Source: HGM10611 sp964384805 (GTDB lineage: Bacteria; Bacillota_I; Bacilli_A; ML615J-28; CAG-313). From it: a stretch of 64,000 nucleotides of DNA. The position numbers and the translations under genes are program-made. Below are positions 37,827 to 46,906 of this stretch, in pieces; the stretch's first letter is position 1, and each line of letters opens with the position of its first letter. Below the pieces are notes generated by a model. It was not told where the DNA came from. It was given only the letters and a program-made list of their open reading frames with translations, and did not search any database. The stretch is from positions 1 to 64,000 of the forward strand of contig CAYLLO010000001.1 of assembly GCA_964384805.1 (NCBI GenBank), given 5' to 3'.

Positions 37827-39659
37827 TTAATATAAATCACCAGGCATTTTTAGTTCTCCACGAGGAGATAAAGAAATATCAAATACTTTGATTCCTTCTG
37901 GACCAGTTAAGCGTTTATATTGTTGGGCTTTGAAACGACGTAAGAAACGATCATAATATGTTTCAGCTTCATTTTCATTTAAACAGAATAGTTCACACAT
38001 TAAGAAGACTAAGCGTTCTTTACTAGAGCCATTAGCTAATAATTCATATAAAATGAAATCATTAATTTCATATTTACCCAAAAATTCTTCAGTAGATTGT
38101 GAACTACTAATAAGTTCAGGACTTATCATCGCTTGACAAACTTCTTCAAGTTCATCTGCAACTTCAGGATAATATTTAATGAAATGTTTTGTTAAATGAC
38201 GAATAGCAGTTTTAGGTAGTCCTGAATTTACATTATACATTGCCATATGATCTCCATTAAAAGTAGAAAATCCTAAAGCTATTTCACTCATATCTCCAGT
38301 TCCAACTACTAAACTATTATTTGCATTAGCAAAATCCATTAATACTAATGTTCGATATCTAGCTTGTGAGTTTTCATATGATATGTTTTTTGTTTCGCCA
38401 TCGTGGCCAATAAGATTTAAATGATGACGTACTTCTTCGTTGACATCTATTAAATGATAATCGATTTCTAATTTTTTCATTAAGTTTATAGAGCGTTCTT
38501 TGCTAACATCGCTAGTCCCCATAGCGGGCATCGTAATTCCATGAATAATTTTACGACTTAAATTAAAACGATCACACATATAAACCGCCATAAGTAAAGC
38601 TAAAGTTGAATCTAACCCTCCGCTAATTCCGATAACTACACCTTTTGCCCTACTATAGTTAAGACGATTATATAATGCATTGCTGATAACTTTTAAAATT
38701 TCATCTGATTGTTCAATTGTAGTTATGAAAGGAGTATTATTATATTTAGTATCAAGACAATAATTATCATATTTTATATCATTAATAGTTACAACTCCAA
38801 TGTTATTGCCAACTTTATTTTTTGAAATTAGACGATGAAATTTAATAGTTTCTAAGTCAATATCAACATAAGAAATTTTACTATTGTAATCATTTAAACT
38901 ATTTTGATTTAAGAGTAAATTACCATTACAACAAACAATTTGTTCACCAGGAAATAAAATATCACTACTAGTTTCAGTAACTCCAGTTGAGGTATAAATA
39001 TAGGCAGCATTACCAATTAAACTAGCACTTTTACATAATGATAAATGTTCAGCATTTTTATTAATGCTATAGGAACTATTTCCAAGATTAAAAACAGCTT
39101 CGGCTCCATTATAATATAATAAACCATTAACTGAAGGTAAATGCAAATAATCTTCGCCGATTTCAACTCCAAATGTAAAACTTCTATTAGGAGTACTGAA
39201 TAACATAGTTCCAATTGGGACTGTTTGTTCAAATATTTTTATTTCTCCTATTTCATTAAAAAAATCACTACCATCAGTAAAATATTTTGCTTCACATGCT
39301 TCTTTGGTATTATTAAGATTAAATTTAGGAACGATGCCTAAAATACGGTTACCTTGAATAACATAAGCAACGTTATAAAGACAACTATTATATTCTAAAA
39401 TTGATCCTACAATGATTAAATGTTCATCATTATGTTCTAAAATATATTTTAAAGCTAAGTTTGCATCTTCAATAGTTTGTCGATTGGTAAACCAATCCCC
39501 TAAATTAGTTCCAGTAATTGCAAGTTCGGGAAAAACTAAAATAGCATTTTTTTTATCTTTTCCGATAATTTTAACAATTTCCATGGCATTTGAAAAAGTA
39601 TCCCCTAATTTAGTTTTCGGTACTACTAGACCGACTTTAATGAAACTATTTTTCTTCAT
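37827..39659 (-). CDS. nadE: Two-domain NAD synthetase NadE with altered glutaminase site
   Basis: NadE amidates nicotinate adenine dinucleotide to NAD. The 610-residue protein has an N-terminal nitrilase-type glutaminase domain (about 1-280) and a C-terminal synthetase domain with the P-loop GISGGLDST and GTGDMSEIALGFST. In the glutaminase triad Glu45 (FPELAITG) and Lys112 (VPKFNL) are present, but the nucleophile region usually reading EICED is EIGED: position 168 is Gly, codon GGC at 39156-39158, one base from TGC. Glutamine hydrolysis is therefore probably lost and the enzyme may use free ammonia. The gene overlaps the end of the nadD-fusion gene, with AGGAGA upstream. Confidence 0.93.
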   Translation of the reverse strand: MKKNSFIKVGLVVPKTKLGDTFSNAMEIVKIIGKDKKNAILVFPELAITGTNLGDWFTNRQTIEDANLALKYILEHNDEHLIIVGSILEYNSCLYNVAYVIQGNRILGIVPKFNLNNTKEACEAKYFTDGSDFFNEIGEIKIFEQTVPIGTMLFSTPNRSFTFGVEIGEDYLHLPSVNGLLYYNGAEAVFNLGNSSYSINKNAEHLSLCKSASLIGNAAYIYTSTGVTETSSDILFPGEQIVCCNGNLLLNQNSLNDYNSKISYVDIDLETIKFHRLISKNKVGNNIGVVTINDIKYDNYCLDTKYNNTPFITTIEQSDEILKVISNALYNRLNYSRAKGVVIGISGGLDSTLALLMAVYMCDRFNLSRKIIHGITMPAMGTSDVSKERSINLMKKLEIDYHLIDVNEEVRHHLNLIGHDGETKNISYENSQARYRTLVLMDFANANNSLVVGTGDMSEIALGFSTFNGDHMAMYNVNSGLPKTAIRHLTKHFIKYYPEVADELEEVCQAMISPELISSSQSTEEFLGKYEINDFILYELLANGSSKERLVFLMCELFCLNENEAETYYDRFLRRFKAQQYKRLTGPEGIKVFDISLSPRGELKMPGDLY

Positions 39660-41469
39660 TTTGGTTCTCCTTGTATAAATTATTTTTTATAATATAATCG
39701 TATATTTCATTAGGTAATAAACTTTGATCAAAAGTATTACGAAAATCAGAAGATGAAATATCCCCTATTTCATAATCAACTACCAAAAAATGATTTCGGT
39801 AATTATTTAAAAGCTTATTAGATTTAAAAATTTCTTCAATATTAAAGCCTGAACGATTTAAAACAATAAAATTGTTTTGTTTAATTAGCTTTTTGGCATC
39901 TATCCAAGTAGTAATAAATGCTAAAGAATCAGCACCTATCACAAACCAAGGGTGGTTATATTCTTTTAGAGTTTCGACACTTCCTTTAAATTCGCGATTT
40001 TTTTCACTGGTTATTAATTCAACATTTGATATATTCTTAATTAATAATTTTAACATTGCTATGCGTTCATTAAAAGATAAAAGTTGTTTGTTATGGTAGT
40101 GATAATCATCGCTGTTAGGAACCAATAAAACTTCTGCATCTAATTGTTCAGTTAAAAGTTTTAAAATATTTTGATGAGCAAGAGTTGGAGGGTTGAAAGA
40201 ACCACCAAAAAAAACCTTTTTTTTGCTATCTTTTATTATTTTTTTTGTTTCTTGAAAATTATTAATTCTATCGATGACTGCATTGGCAATTTTTTTCCCT
40301 GAAGCAATTGCTTCGACAATAGTTTTAGGACCAGTAAAAAAGTCTCCTCCAAAATAGTAATTTAAGTAATTATCGTTTTTGATAGAAATATGAGCATTAA
40401 CAAAAAAATCTTTATTTGATTGGGCCCCTGTTGCCATAACAATTGTATCACATGGAAAACAACTAATAGCTCCTTCTATAGGAATAGCATTTTGACGTTT
40501 ATCTTCTTCTTTCTCTGTTAAACGCATTTTTTGAACTTGTAAACCAATTAAAACTTCATTTTTAACAATTGGTTGGATGGGAGTCCATAATTCAGCAAGA
40601 TTAACTCCTTCATTAAGAGTGGCTTGAATTTCTTTCTTTGAAGCAGGTGAATTTTCAATATTACGGCGATAGACAATTGTTACATTATTTTTTAGACGTT
40701 TTAAAGCTCGTGCTGTATCCATTGCGACATTACCTGCTCCAATGACAATAATATTTCGTTCTTTTATTTCACACTTATTTTGGTTATAAGCTTCCAAAAT
40801 ATCAAGTCCATAAAAACATGATGGAAAATTTTCATTCCAAATATTAATAGGTATTTGAGCTCCTGTACAAATAATTTTAAAGTCATATTTTTCTAAATCT
40901 TTAATGCTTAGATTTCTACCTAATTCATATTCTAAACATATTTTAACATTTAAATTTCTTAAAACACTGTCAAAATCTAAAAAAGTGTTAGAAAGATGTC
41001 TAAAATTAGGAACAAATTTATCTATAGTTCCACCTATCTTTTTTTCTTTATCAAAAAGAATTACTTTTACTCCTGCTCTAGCAAGTATTAAACTAATAGT
41101 TATTCCGGTAATCCCAGCTCCTACAATTGCTGCAGTCTTAGAGTCTTTAACATTTTTAGAAACCGGTAAATCTTGTAAATAACTACCTTTATACATATTA
41201 GACAATAAATATTCTACTTTACCTATTTCTACTGGTTTACCTTTTATGCCTCTAACGCATTGACCCTCACATTGATGATCATGAGCACATAAACTACCAC
41301 AAAGCTCAGGCATAATTTGCGTTTTTAAAAGTTCACGATAAGCTTCATGGTATTGTTCTGATGAAACGTAATTCATAATACTAGGAATATCATTATGAAT
41401 AGGACATCCTTTAACACATGATGGATTTTGACATTTTAAGCAATAATCAGCAAGTTCTTTTATTATCAT
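39646..41469 (-). CDS. nadD: Fusion of a GltD-like Fe-S flavin oxidoreductase and nicotinate-nucleotide adenylyltransferase NadD
   Basis: One 607-residue frame holds two enzymes. Residues 1-100 form a GltD-type Fe-S domain with Cys10, 13, 18, 22 and Cys57, 61, 67, 71. Residues about 112-400 are a flavin/pyridine-nucleotide oxidoreductase with two Rossmann motifs (VGAGITG and IGAGNVAMDTARA) and the terminal GGDFFTGPKTIVEAIASGK. Residues 417-607 are a complete NadD: GGSFNPPTLAH, VIGADSL and ISSSDFRN near the end. NadD makes nicotinate adenine dinucleotide, the substrate of NadE encoded next. The oxidoreductase substrate is unknown; it resembles the electron-input half of glutamate synthase. A strong AGGAGG precedes the ATG. 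No stop or frameshift separates the halves. Confidence 0.92.
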   Translation of the reverse strand: MIIKELADYCLKCQNPSCVKGCPIHNDIPSIMNYVSSEQYHEAYRELLKTQIMPELCGSLCAHDHQCEGQCVRGIKGKPVEIGKVEYLLSNMYKGSYLQDLPVSKNVKDSKTAAIVGAGITGITISLILARAGVKVILFDKEKKIGGTIDKFVPNFRHLSNTFLDFDSVLRNLNVKICLEYELGRNLSIKDLEKYDFKIICTGAQIPINIWNENFPSCFYGLDILEAYNQNKCEIKERNIIVIGAGNVAMDTARALKRLKNNVTIVYRRNIENSPASKKEIQATLNEGVNLAELWTPIQPIVKNEVLIGLQVQKMRLTEKEEDKRQNAIPIEGAISCFPCDTIVMATGAQSNKDFFVNAHISIKNDNYLNYYFGGDFFTGPKTIVEAIASGKKIANAVIDRINNFQETKKIIKDSKKKVFFGGSFNPPTLAHQNILKLLTEQLDAEVLLVPNSDDYHYHNKQLLSFNERIAMLKLLIKNISNVELITSEKNREFKGSVETLKEYNHPWFVIGADSLAFITTWIDAKKLIKQNNFIVLNRSGFNIEEIFKSNKLLNNYRNHFLVVDYEIGDISSSDFRNTFDQSLLPNEIYDYIIKNNLYKENQNEEK

Positions 41470-41529
41470 AACTTATTCCTCCTGCTTATTTATTTTAACA
41501 TATAAACAAAAAAATAGGTAAAAAATTGA

Positions 41530-42765
41530 TTATATTTTACCTATTCTTAAATGATTTAAAATCGTTTTTTCAAATACTTCTCCACGTTCTAAATAATTCT
41601 TAAATTGATCTGTACTAGGGGAAGCAGGAGAAAAAAGAATACAAGTTTTTTCTTTAAAATTAGTTGGCATTATTCCAATGACATCTATTAAAGTATCTTT
41701 GACGATATAATTAACACTAATACTATCTAAAACTTCAGCTATTTTATAACGATTTTCTCCATATAAATAAGCACCAGAAAAACATTTTAATTCTTTATTT
41801 AATTGATACCAATCTTCGCGTCGATCTAATCCACCTGCTATCCAATATAGTTGGAATTCTTCATTTTTTAAAAATTCAACAGCTTTTATTAAAGATAAAA
41901 AATTAGTTGATTTAGAGTCATTATAAATTATTAAATTATCATTGTGATAAATTTTTTCTAACCGATAATCAGGAATTTTAAAGCTTTGTAATACTTCTAA
42001 AACTTGTTCATTATTTATTTTAAATAAAGAGCTAGTAGCGAGAGCCATTTTAAAATTGATTTGGTTGTGAAGTTCAGGGAATTTTATTTTAATTAATTCA
42101 TCATCTATTATATTTGTTTGATTAATAGCGATTTTTCTTCCTTTAAAATTTTTTATTTCATCATAATCATCTAATTCCGAAGAATATATTAAATAATCGT
42201 TAGAATTCATATTTTTGATAATTTTAAATTTAGATTCGACATAATGTAAAAAAGATGGGTGATGATCTAAATGATTAGGATAAATATTAGTAATAATACT
42301 AATTTGAGGATGAAACTTATAAGTGCTTGCTAACATATAACTAGAACATTCTATTAAAACAATTTCATTCATAAAGTTTTTAATACTTTCTAAATCAAAT
42401 AGAGGGATACCAATATTTCCTCCTAAATAGACATTATATTTTTTTTCTAATAGAGCCTTTAACATTAAAATAGTTGTTGTTTTACCATTTGTACCTGTAA
42501 CCGCGATTATTATAGCTGAAGGGTATAAAATACTAAATAATTCTATATCACTAATTACCTTTTTATTTTTTTCTTTTGCTTTAGATAATAAAGGAGTGTT
42601 AAAAGGAATTCCAGGGCTTTTAATAATAATGTCAATATTTTTTAAATCTGTTAAATCATTAGCATTTTTTAAAATTTGATATGATACTTTATTTTTGATA
42701 AAAAAACGTTCTAAACTTTGATTAGTAATTCCGTATCCATATAATAAATATTTTTTATTTAAAAT
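41530..42765 (-). CDS. murD: UDP-N-acetylmuramoylalanine--D-glutamate ligase MurD
   Basis: MurD adds D-Glu to UDP-MurNAc-L-Ala. The frame shows the N-terminal Rossmann (YLLYGYGITNQS), the ATP site VTGTNGKTTT, NIYPNHLDHH, NDSKSTN and the C-terminal FSPASPSTDQF. The start is odd: no ATG, GTG or TTG lies near a GGGGGTGA ribosome site, and the nearest in-frame ATG upstream (42840) overlaps mraY by 82 nt and has no ribosome site. I place the start at an ATT codon at 42765, which gives the normal N-terminus (411 residues); this is inference. Confidence 0.9.
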   Translation of the reverse strand: MLNKKYLLYGYGITNQSLERFFIKNKVSYQILKNANDLTDLKNIDIIIKSPGIPFNTPLLSKAKEKNKKVISDIELFSILYPSAIIIAVTGTNGKTTTILMLKALLEKKYNVYLGGNIGIPLFDLESIKNFMNEIVLIECSSYMLASTYKFHPQISIITNIYPNHLDHHPSFLHYVESKFKIIKNMNSNDYLIYSSELDDYDEIKNFKGRKIAINQTNIIDDELIKIKFPELHNQINFKMALATSSLFKINNEQVLEVLQSFKIPDYRLEKIYHNDNLIIYNDSKSTNFLSLIKAVEFLKNEEFQLYWIAGGLDRREDWYQLNKELKCFSGAYLYGENRYKIAEVLDSISVNYIVKDTLIDVIGIMPTNFKEKTCILFSPASPSTDQFKNYLERGEVFEKTILNHLRIGKI

Positions 42766-43745
42766 AATTTCACCCCCAAAATGACACCTATTAATGACAT
42801 TACTAGACTGAAACTCCAAAATATTAAATCTATTTGCCATTCTGAATAATTTAATAATTCTAAATGATGATGAAATGGAGCCATTTTGAAAATACGTTTA
42901 CCATTAGTTATTTTAAAATAAGTAACTTGTATAATATCACTTAATGTCTCAATAACTAAAGCACTCCCCATAATTAGTAGTAAAAATTCAACTTTTAAAA
43001 TCATAAATATGCAGGCAATAAGTCCTCCTAAAATCATCGAACCAGTATTTCCCATAAATATTTTGGCTGGATTGATATTAAAAAACATAAAACCTAAAAT
43101 AGTTACAATCGATACGATGCTTAATAATAATATTTCAGCGTTAGAAATTAAATATGAATAAATAGCTATACCTAATAAAATTGTAATAATGATTCCACTG
43201 GCTAATCCATCAATGCCATCAGTTAGATTAACAGCATTAGCTGTAGCAGAATAAAAAAACATTAAAAATACACCATAAAAAAATGATAAATTAATTGTTT
43301 TACCAAAAAAACTAATTGTAGAATCATGATTATTAATAATAAGAAGGCCATAAATTATCAAAGCGACGATTAATTGAAGAATAAATTTTAAGTTAGGCTT
43401 AATCCCTGTATTATTATGCCTAACAACAATTAAGTAATCATCAATAAAACCGATTAAACCATAACCTATTATTGAAATAATTATTAATAAATTTTGATAA
43501 GTAAAAACTGGCAGTTTAGTTATTAAAAGGACCAGTAAATAGCAAGAAATGATAAAAATTCCAAAAATAACTCCTCCCATAGTTGGAGTACCATGTTTTG
43601 CTAGATGTTTTTGAGGGCCATCTTCTCTTATTGATTGAGATATTTTTTCTTTTTTTAAAAAAGGAATATAGAGTAGATAAACAATTAATTCAAATATAAA
43701 AATTATAAATAAGCAAATTTTTAAAATATCAAAATTTTTAAACAT
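42759..43745 (-). CDS. mraY: Phospho-N-acetylmuramoyl-pentapeptide transferase MraY
   Basis: MraY makes lipid I on the cytoplasmic face of the membrane. The 328-residue polytopic protein has DGPQKHLAKHGTPTMGGV, the catalytic VNLTDGIDGLASG, INPAKIFMGNTGS and MAPFHHHLE, all conserved. It overlaps murE by 8 nt and its end carries the murD ribosome site. Confidence 0.97.
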   Translation of the reverse strand: MFKNFDILKICLFIIFIFELIVYLLYIPFLKKEKISQSIREDGPQKHLAKHGTPTMGGVIFGIFIISCYLLVLLITKLPVFTYQNLLIIISIIGYGLIGFIDDYLIVVRHNNTGIKPNLKFILQLIVALIIYGLLIINNHDSTISFFGKTINLSFFYGVFLMFFYSATANAVNLTDGIDGLASGIIITILLGIAIYSYLISNAEILLLSIVSIVTILGFMFFNINPAKIFMGNTGSMILGGLIACIFMILKVEFLLLIMGSALVIETLSDIIQVTYFKITNGKRIFKMAPFHHHLELLNYSEWQIDLIFWSFSLVMSLIGVILGVKLF

Positions 43746-45168
43746 ACTTTTCTTCCTTTAAAATTTTTAAAATCATTTCTAAATCAGTATATTCTTGATC
43801 TAATACTTTAGTTTTCTCATAACCTTTCCCCATTAGAACAATTGTATCATTGACTTTGCTGTCTTTTATGGCTTTTCTAATTGCTTCCATACGAGATTCA
43901 ATAATTGTATAGTTGTTAGTTGTAAGATCACAAGTTATTTCTTTAATTATTTTTTCAGTACTTTCATTACGTGAATTATCTTCTGTAAAGTAAACAAAAT
44001 TGGAGAATTGACAAGCTAATTTACCAATAATTGGCCTTTTTAAACGATCTCTATTACCGCCACAACCAATAATAAGTTTTATGTTATGATGATTAAAAGA
44101 ATTAATAGCTTTAAGAGAAGCCTCAACAGCGTTGGCGGTATGAGCATAATCAATAATAAAAGTTCTATTATAAATTTGGTAAACATTCATTCGACCATTT
44201 ATACGTTGAATATTTTTTAAAAAATCGCTAAAATTGTCTAATGGAATTTGAAGAATAGTTAATATACCATAAATAATGGTAATATTTTGAACATTAAATT
44301 CACCTATTAAAGTTGTTTCAAAGGCATTAAGATTGTTTTTAGTATTTACAAAAAATAAAGTTTTATCGATTGTTGATTCAACTATTTCATAACAAAAATT
44401 ACATTCTTTATTTTGTCCAAAATTATAAATTTTAACAGGGGATAAACGCACTAGTTTATCATAATTATTAATATCTTTGTTGATTAAAACTGCTCCTTTA
44501 TTTTTTAATTGATACATTAAAAGTGCTTTAGAATAAAAATAATCAGTTATATTTTCATGATAATCTAAATGATCTTGAGTGATATTAGTATAGGCGAGTA
44601 CATCAAATGATATTTCTGCAATTCTCATTTCACAAATAGCTTGACTACTTACTTCAATAATGATATATCCTTTACTATAATGACTATTTAATATAGTGTT
44701 ATATATGGTTAAGATATGAGGAGTTGTATTTATGGTATGGAAAAATTTATTACCAACATAATTCCCATTACTTGAAAAACAAATAACATTATAATTTAAA
44801 GAAAGTAAATATTTATATAGAAGATTGCAGCAAGTTGTCTTACCATTGGTCCCAGTAATTGCAATTATTTTAAAATTATTTAATTTTTTATGATATCGTT
44901 TTTTTAAAATTATTGCCAATTCTTTTTTGGGATTTTCAACTTTGATAACATTAATATTGTCATTAATACTTTGATAATTACTACTAGTAATAATTGTTAA
45001 AGCTCCTTTACGAATTGCTTCATCGATATAATTAATCCCATCATGTGTTGTACCTTTTATAGCAACAAATATTGAACCTTGGATAACATCTTGAGAATTA
45101 TCCGTAATTTTGGTTATAATATGGTTATTTTTTATTAATACATTTTGATATAAATTGCTTATTTTCAT
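43738..45168 (-). CDS. murE: UDP-MurNAc-tripeptide synthetase MurE
   Basis: MurE adds the third amino acid of the peptidoglycan stem. The 476-residue protein has GTNGKTTCCNLLY, YTNITQDHLDYHENI and the specificity loop EDNSRNES, which keeps the Arg of the DNPR motif of meso-diaminopimelate ligases although Pro is Ser. A DAP-type wall is inferred. ATG at 45168 is chosen for the GGAGGA site seven bases upstream; an in-frame ATG at 45180 overlaps that site. The IS110-like element separates it from spoVD. Confidence 0.95.
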   Translation of the reverse strand: MKISNLYQNVLIKNNHIITKITDNSQDVIQGSIFVAIKGTTHDGINYIDEAIRKGALTIITSSNYQSINDNINVIKVENPKKELAIILKKRYHKKLNNFKIIAITGTNGKTTCCNLLYKYLLSLNYNVICFSSNGNYVGNKFFHTINTTPHILTIYNTILNSHYSKGYIIIEVSSQAICEMRIAEISFDVLAYTNITQDHLDYHENITDYFYSKALLMYQLKNKGAVLINKDINNYDKLVRLSPVKIYNFGQNKECNFCYEIVESTIDKTLFFVNTKNNLNAFETTLIGEFNVQNITIIYGILTILQIPLDNFSDFLKNIQRINGRMNVYQIYNRTFIIDYAHTANAVEASLKAINSFNHHNIKLIIGCGGNRDRLKRPIIGKLACQFSNFVYFTEDNSRNESTEKIIKEITCDLTTNNYTIIESRMEAIRKAIKDSKVNDTIVLMGKGYEKTKVLDQEYTDLEMILKILKEEKYV

Positions 45169-45180
45169 AATTTCCTCCAT

Positions 45181-45204
45181 GACTGGGGCGCTTCGCTTCC
45201 AGTC
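45181..45204. repeat. GC-rich hairpin between murE and the IS110 element
   Basis: GACTGG / CCAGTC pairs, and an inner GCG / CGC can extend the stem. The hairpin lies just upstream of the murE ribosome site. Its high GC stands out from its surroundings. It may belong to the murE leader or to the edge of the inserted element. Confidence 0.5.
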
Positions 45205-45261
45205 TCAAACACCTTATTAAAGGAAGCCTCCCAAAAATTTATTTTTTGTGATATAATATTA

Positions 45262-45480
45262 TTGATAGTAACACACTACAAAGCACGATGAGGTGAGTGG
45301 TGAATAAAAGTTTTATGACTTTCCACTTTTATATCCCGTATAATTATATGTGTAGTTATTCTGTTAAGCACAAACAATTAGGTAACCAAGCCTGTACACT
45401 TATCTTTGTGGAATCAAAAGATACCTCGCTAGGAATAACAGTCACTGTTACTATCACCTTGTTTTACTAGGTAAGTAAAA
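45262..45480 (+). ncRNA. Candidate bridge RNA of the IS110 element
   Basis: IS110-group elements encode a bridge RNA in the noncoding left end. Here a TATAAT at 45252-45257 is followed by about 220 nt without coding but with evident stems: ATAAAAGT / ACTTTTAT near 45304-45333, and TAACAG / CTGTTA near 45437-45451. The assignment rests on family, position and foldability. Target- and donor-binding loops were not identified. Confidence 0.45.
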
Positions 45481-45496
45481 AGATGGAGGTATTATT

Positions 45497-46786
45497 ATGA
45501 TGAAGATTGTGTATCCAATTTGCTGTGGTTTGGATGTGCACAAAAAGATTTTAGTTGCTACTATTGCTAAAACTGATTCTTTAAATGTAACAACTTATGA
45601 AACTAAAGCTTTTTCTACTATCAATTCTGATATTTTAAAATTAAAACAATGGTTATTAGATAATAATTGTCTTAATCTTTGTATGGAATCCACTGGTAAA
45701 TATTGGATTCCTGTTTTTAATTTACTTGAGGATTCAATTAAAGTCTGTCTTACCCATCCTAAATACGTTAAAGCGATTAAAGGTAAAAAGACAGATAAGT
45801 AAGACTCTAAATGGATCGCTGATTTATTTAAACACGATCTTGTTCCTTGCTCTTTTATCCCTCCTAAAGATATTAGAGAATTACGTGATATTTGTAGATA
45901 CCGCTATAAGCTTGTTTGTAATCGTACTTCTGAAAAAAACCGTGTTCAAAACTCTATGACTGTTTCTAACATTGGGATTGCTAATATTGTTACCGATCCT
46001 TTTGGTAAAACAGCTACTAATGTTATGAAATATCTTCTTGAACATGATAATAAAACTATTGATCATGATCATGTTAAATCTCTTCTAAATAAAGGTTTGA
46101 AAAAGAAAGCAGATGAAATTATTGATTCCATTACTGGAAGTAATATTTCTTCTGACCAATCTTTTAAATTAAATATTTGTTATCAACACATTGAAGAACT
46201 TGATAATTATATTTCTATCCTCGAAGATGAATTAATTAAACGTTCCGCTAAATATAATTCTTTTATTGAACTTGCCATGCAAATACCTGGAATTCAACGT
46301 ATTTCTGCTATTTGGATTGTTAGTGAAATCGGTGTAGATATGGATGTTTTTAAAGATGCCAAACATCTTGTTTCTTGGGCCGGTCTTTCTCCTACCAACA
46401 ATGAATCAGCCAATAAAAAATATTCAACTAAAATATCTAAAGCAGGTGTTTACATCAAGCCGCTGCTCATTCAATGTGCTCTTTGTGCGATCGCTAATAA
46501 AAAGAATCTTTATTATAAAAATAAATATGATAACATTAAATGAAGACGTGGACACAAGAAAGCTATAATTGCGATTGCTAGAATGATGCTAACTGCTATT
46601 TATTATATGTTTTCAACTGGTGAAACTTTTGCACCTTATGATATCAATGATTTTGATAAACCAAAGAATAAAAAACAAGTTCTTAACACAACTAATACTT
46701 TAGAATATCTAAAAAATTTAGGATTAGATATATCTTCAATAGAGAATCAACTAAATAATTTTAACGAAAATTCACAGCAATTATAA
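45497..46786 (+). pseudogene. IS110-family recombinase gene broken by two in-frame stops
   Basis: The frame encodes a DEDD RuvC-like N-terminal domain (GLDVHKK near residue 11, CMESTGKYW) and a C-terminal Tnp domain (IPGIQRISAIWIVSEIG, LVSWAGLSP, SKAGVYIKPLL). All segments are in one frame, interrupted by TAA at 45800-45802 (within KKTDK-stop-DSKWIADLF, where Lys is usual) and TGA at 46541-46543 (before RRGHKKAIIAIAR). No indel is needed. GGAGGT precedes the ATG. Without suppression the product would be only 101 residues. Loss must be fairly recent because the rest of the frame is well kept. Confidence 0.9.
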
Positions 46787-46906
46787 CTAAATATAATGGA
46801 CTTTAAAAATGACGTTGCTCACCATTTTTAAAAATAGTCAATATTGGGCTTTTTTTGTGTTCAATTGATTAAATAAATTTTTGGTTGTTATCTTTCACAC
46901 TTTCTC

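Larger units (their letters stand above)
45242..46859 (+). mobile_element. IS110-family insertion element (IS110 group), decayed
   Basis: A DEDD recombinase frame of IS110 type is preceded by about 250 nt and followed by about 75 nt of noncoding DNA. That asymmetry matches the IS110 group rather than IS1111. The element lies opposite to, and between, murE and spoVD. TTTTTTGTG occurs both at 45242-45250 and 46851-46859 and may mark or flank the ends; the true boundaries are not certain. An inverted pair TTTAAAAATG / CATTTTTAAA lies just after the recombinase gene. Confidence 0.8.

Noticed and set aside
46541..46543. Full reassignment of TGA to Trp, as in Mycoplasma
   Set aside because: Trp is encoded by TGG at the sites I read in conserved genes, no conserved gene is split by TGA, and three genes end at TGA. 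Only the narrower tandem-stop pattern is reported.
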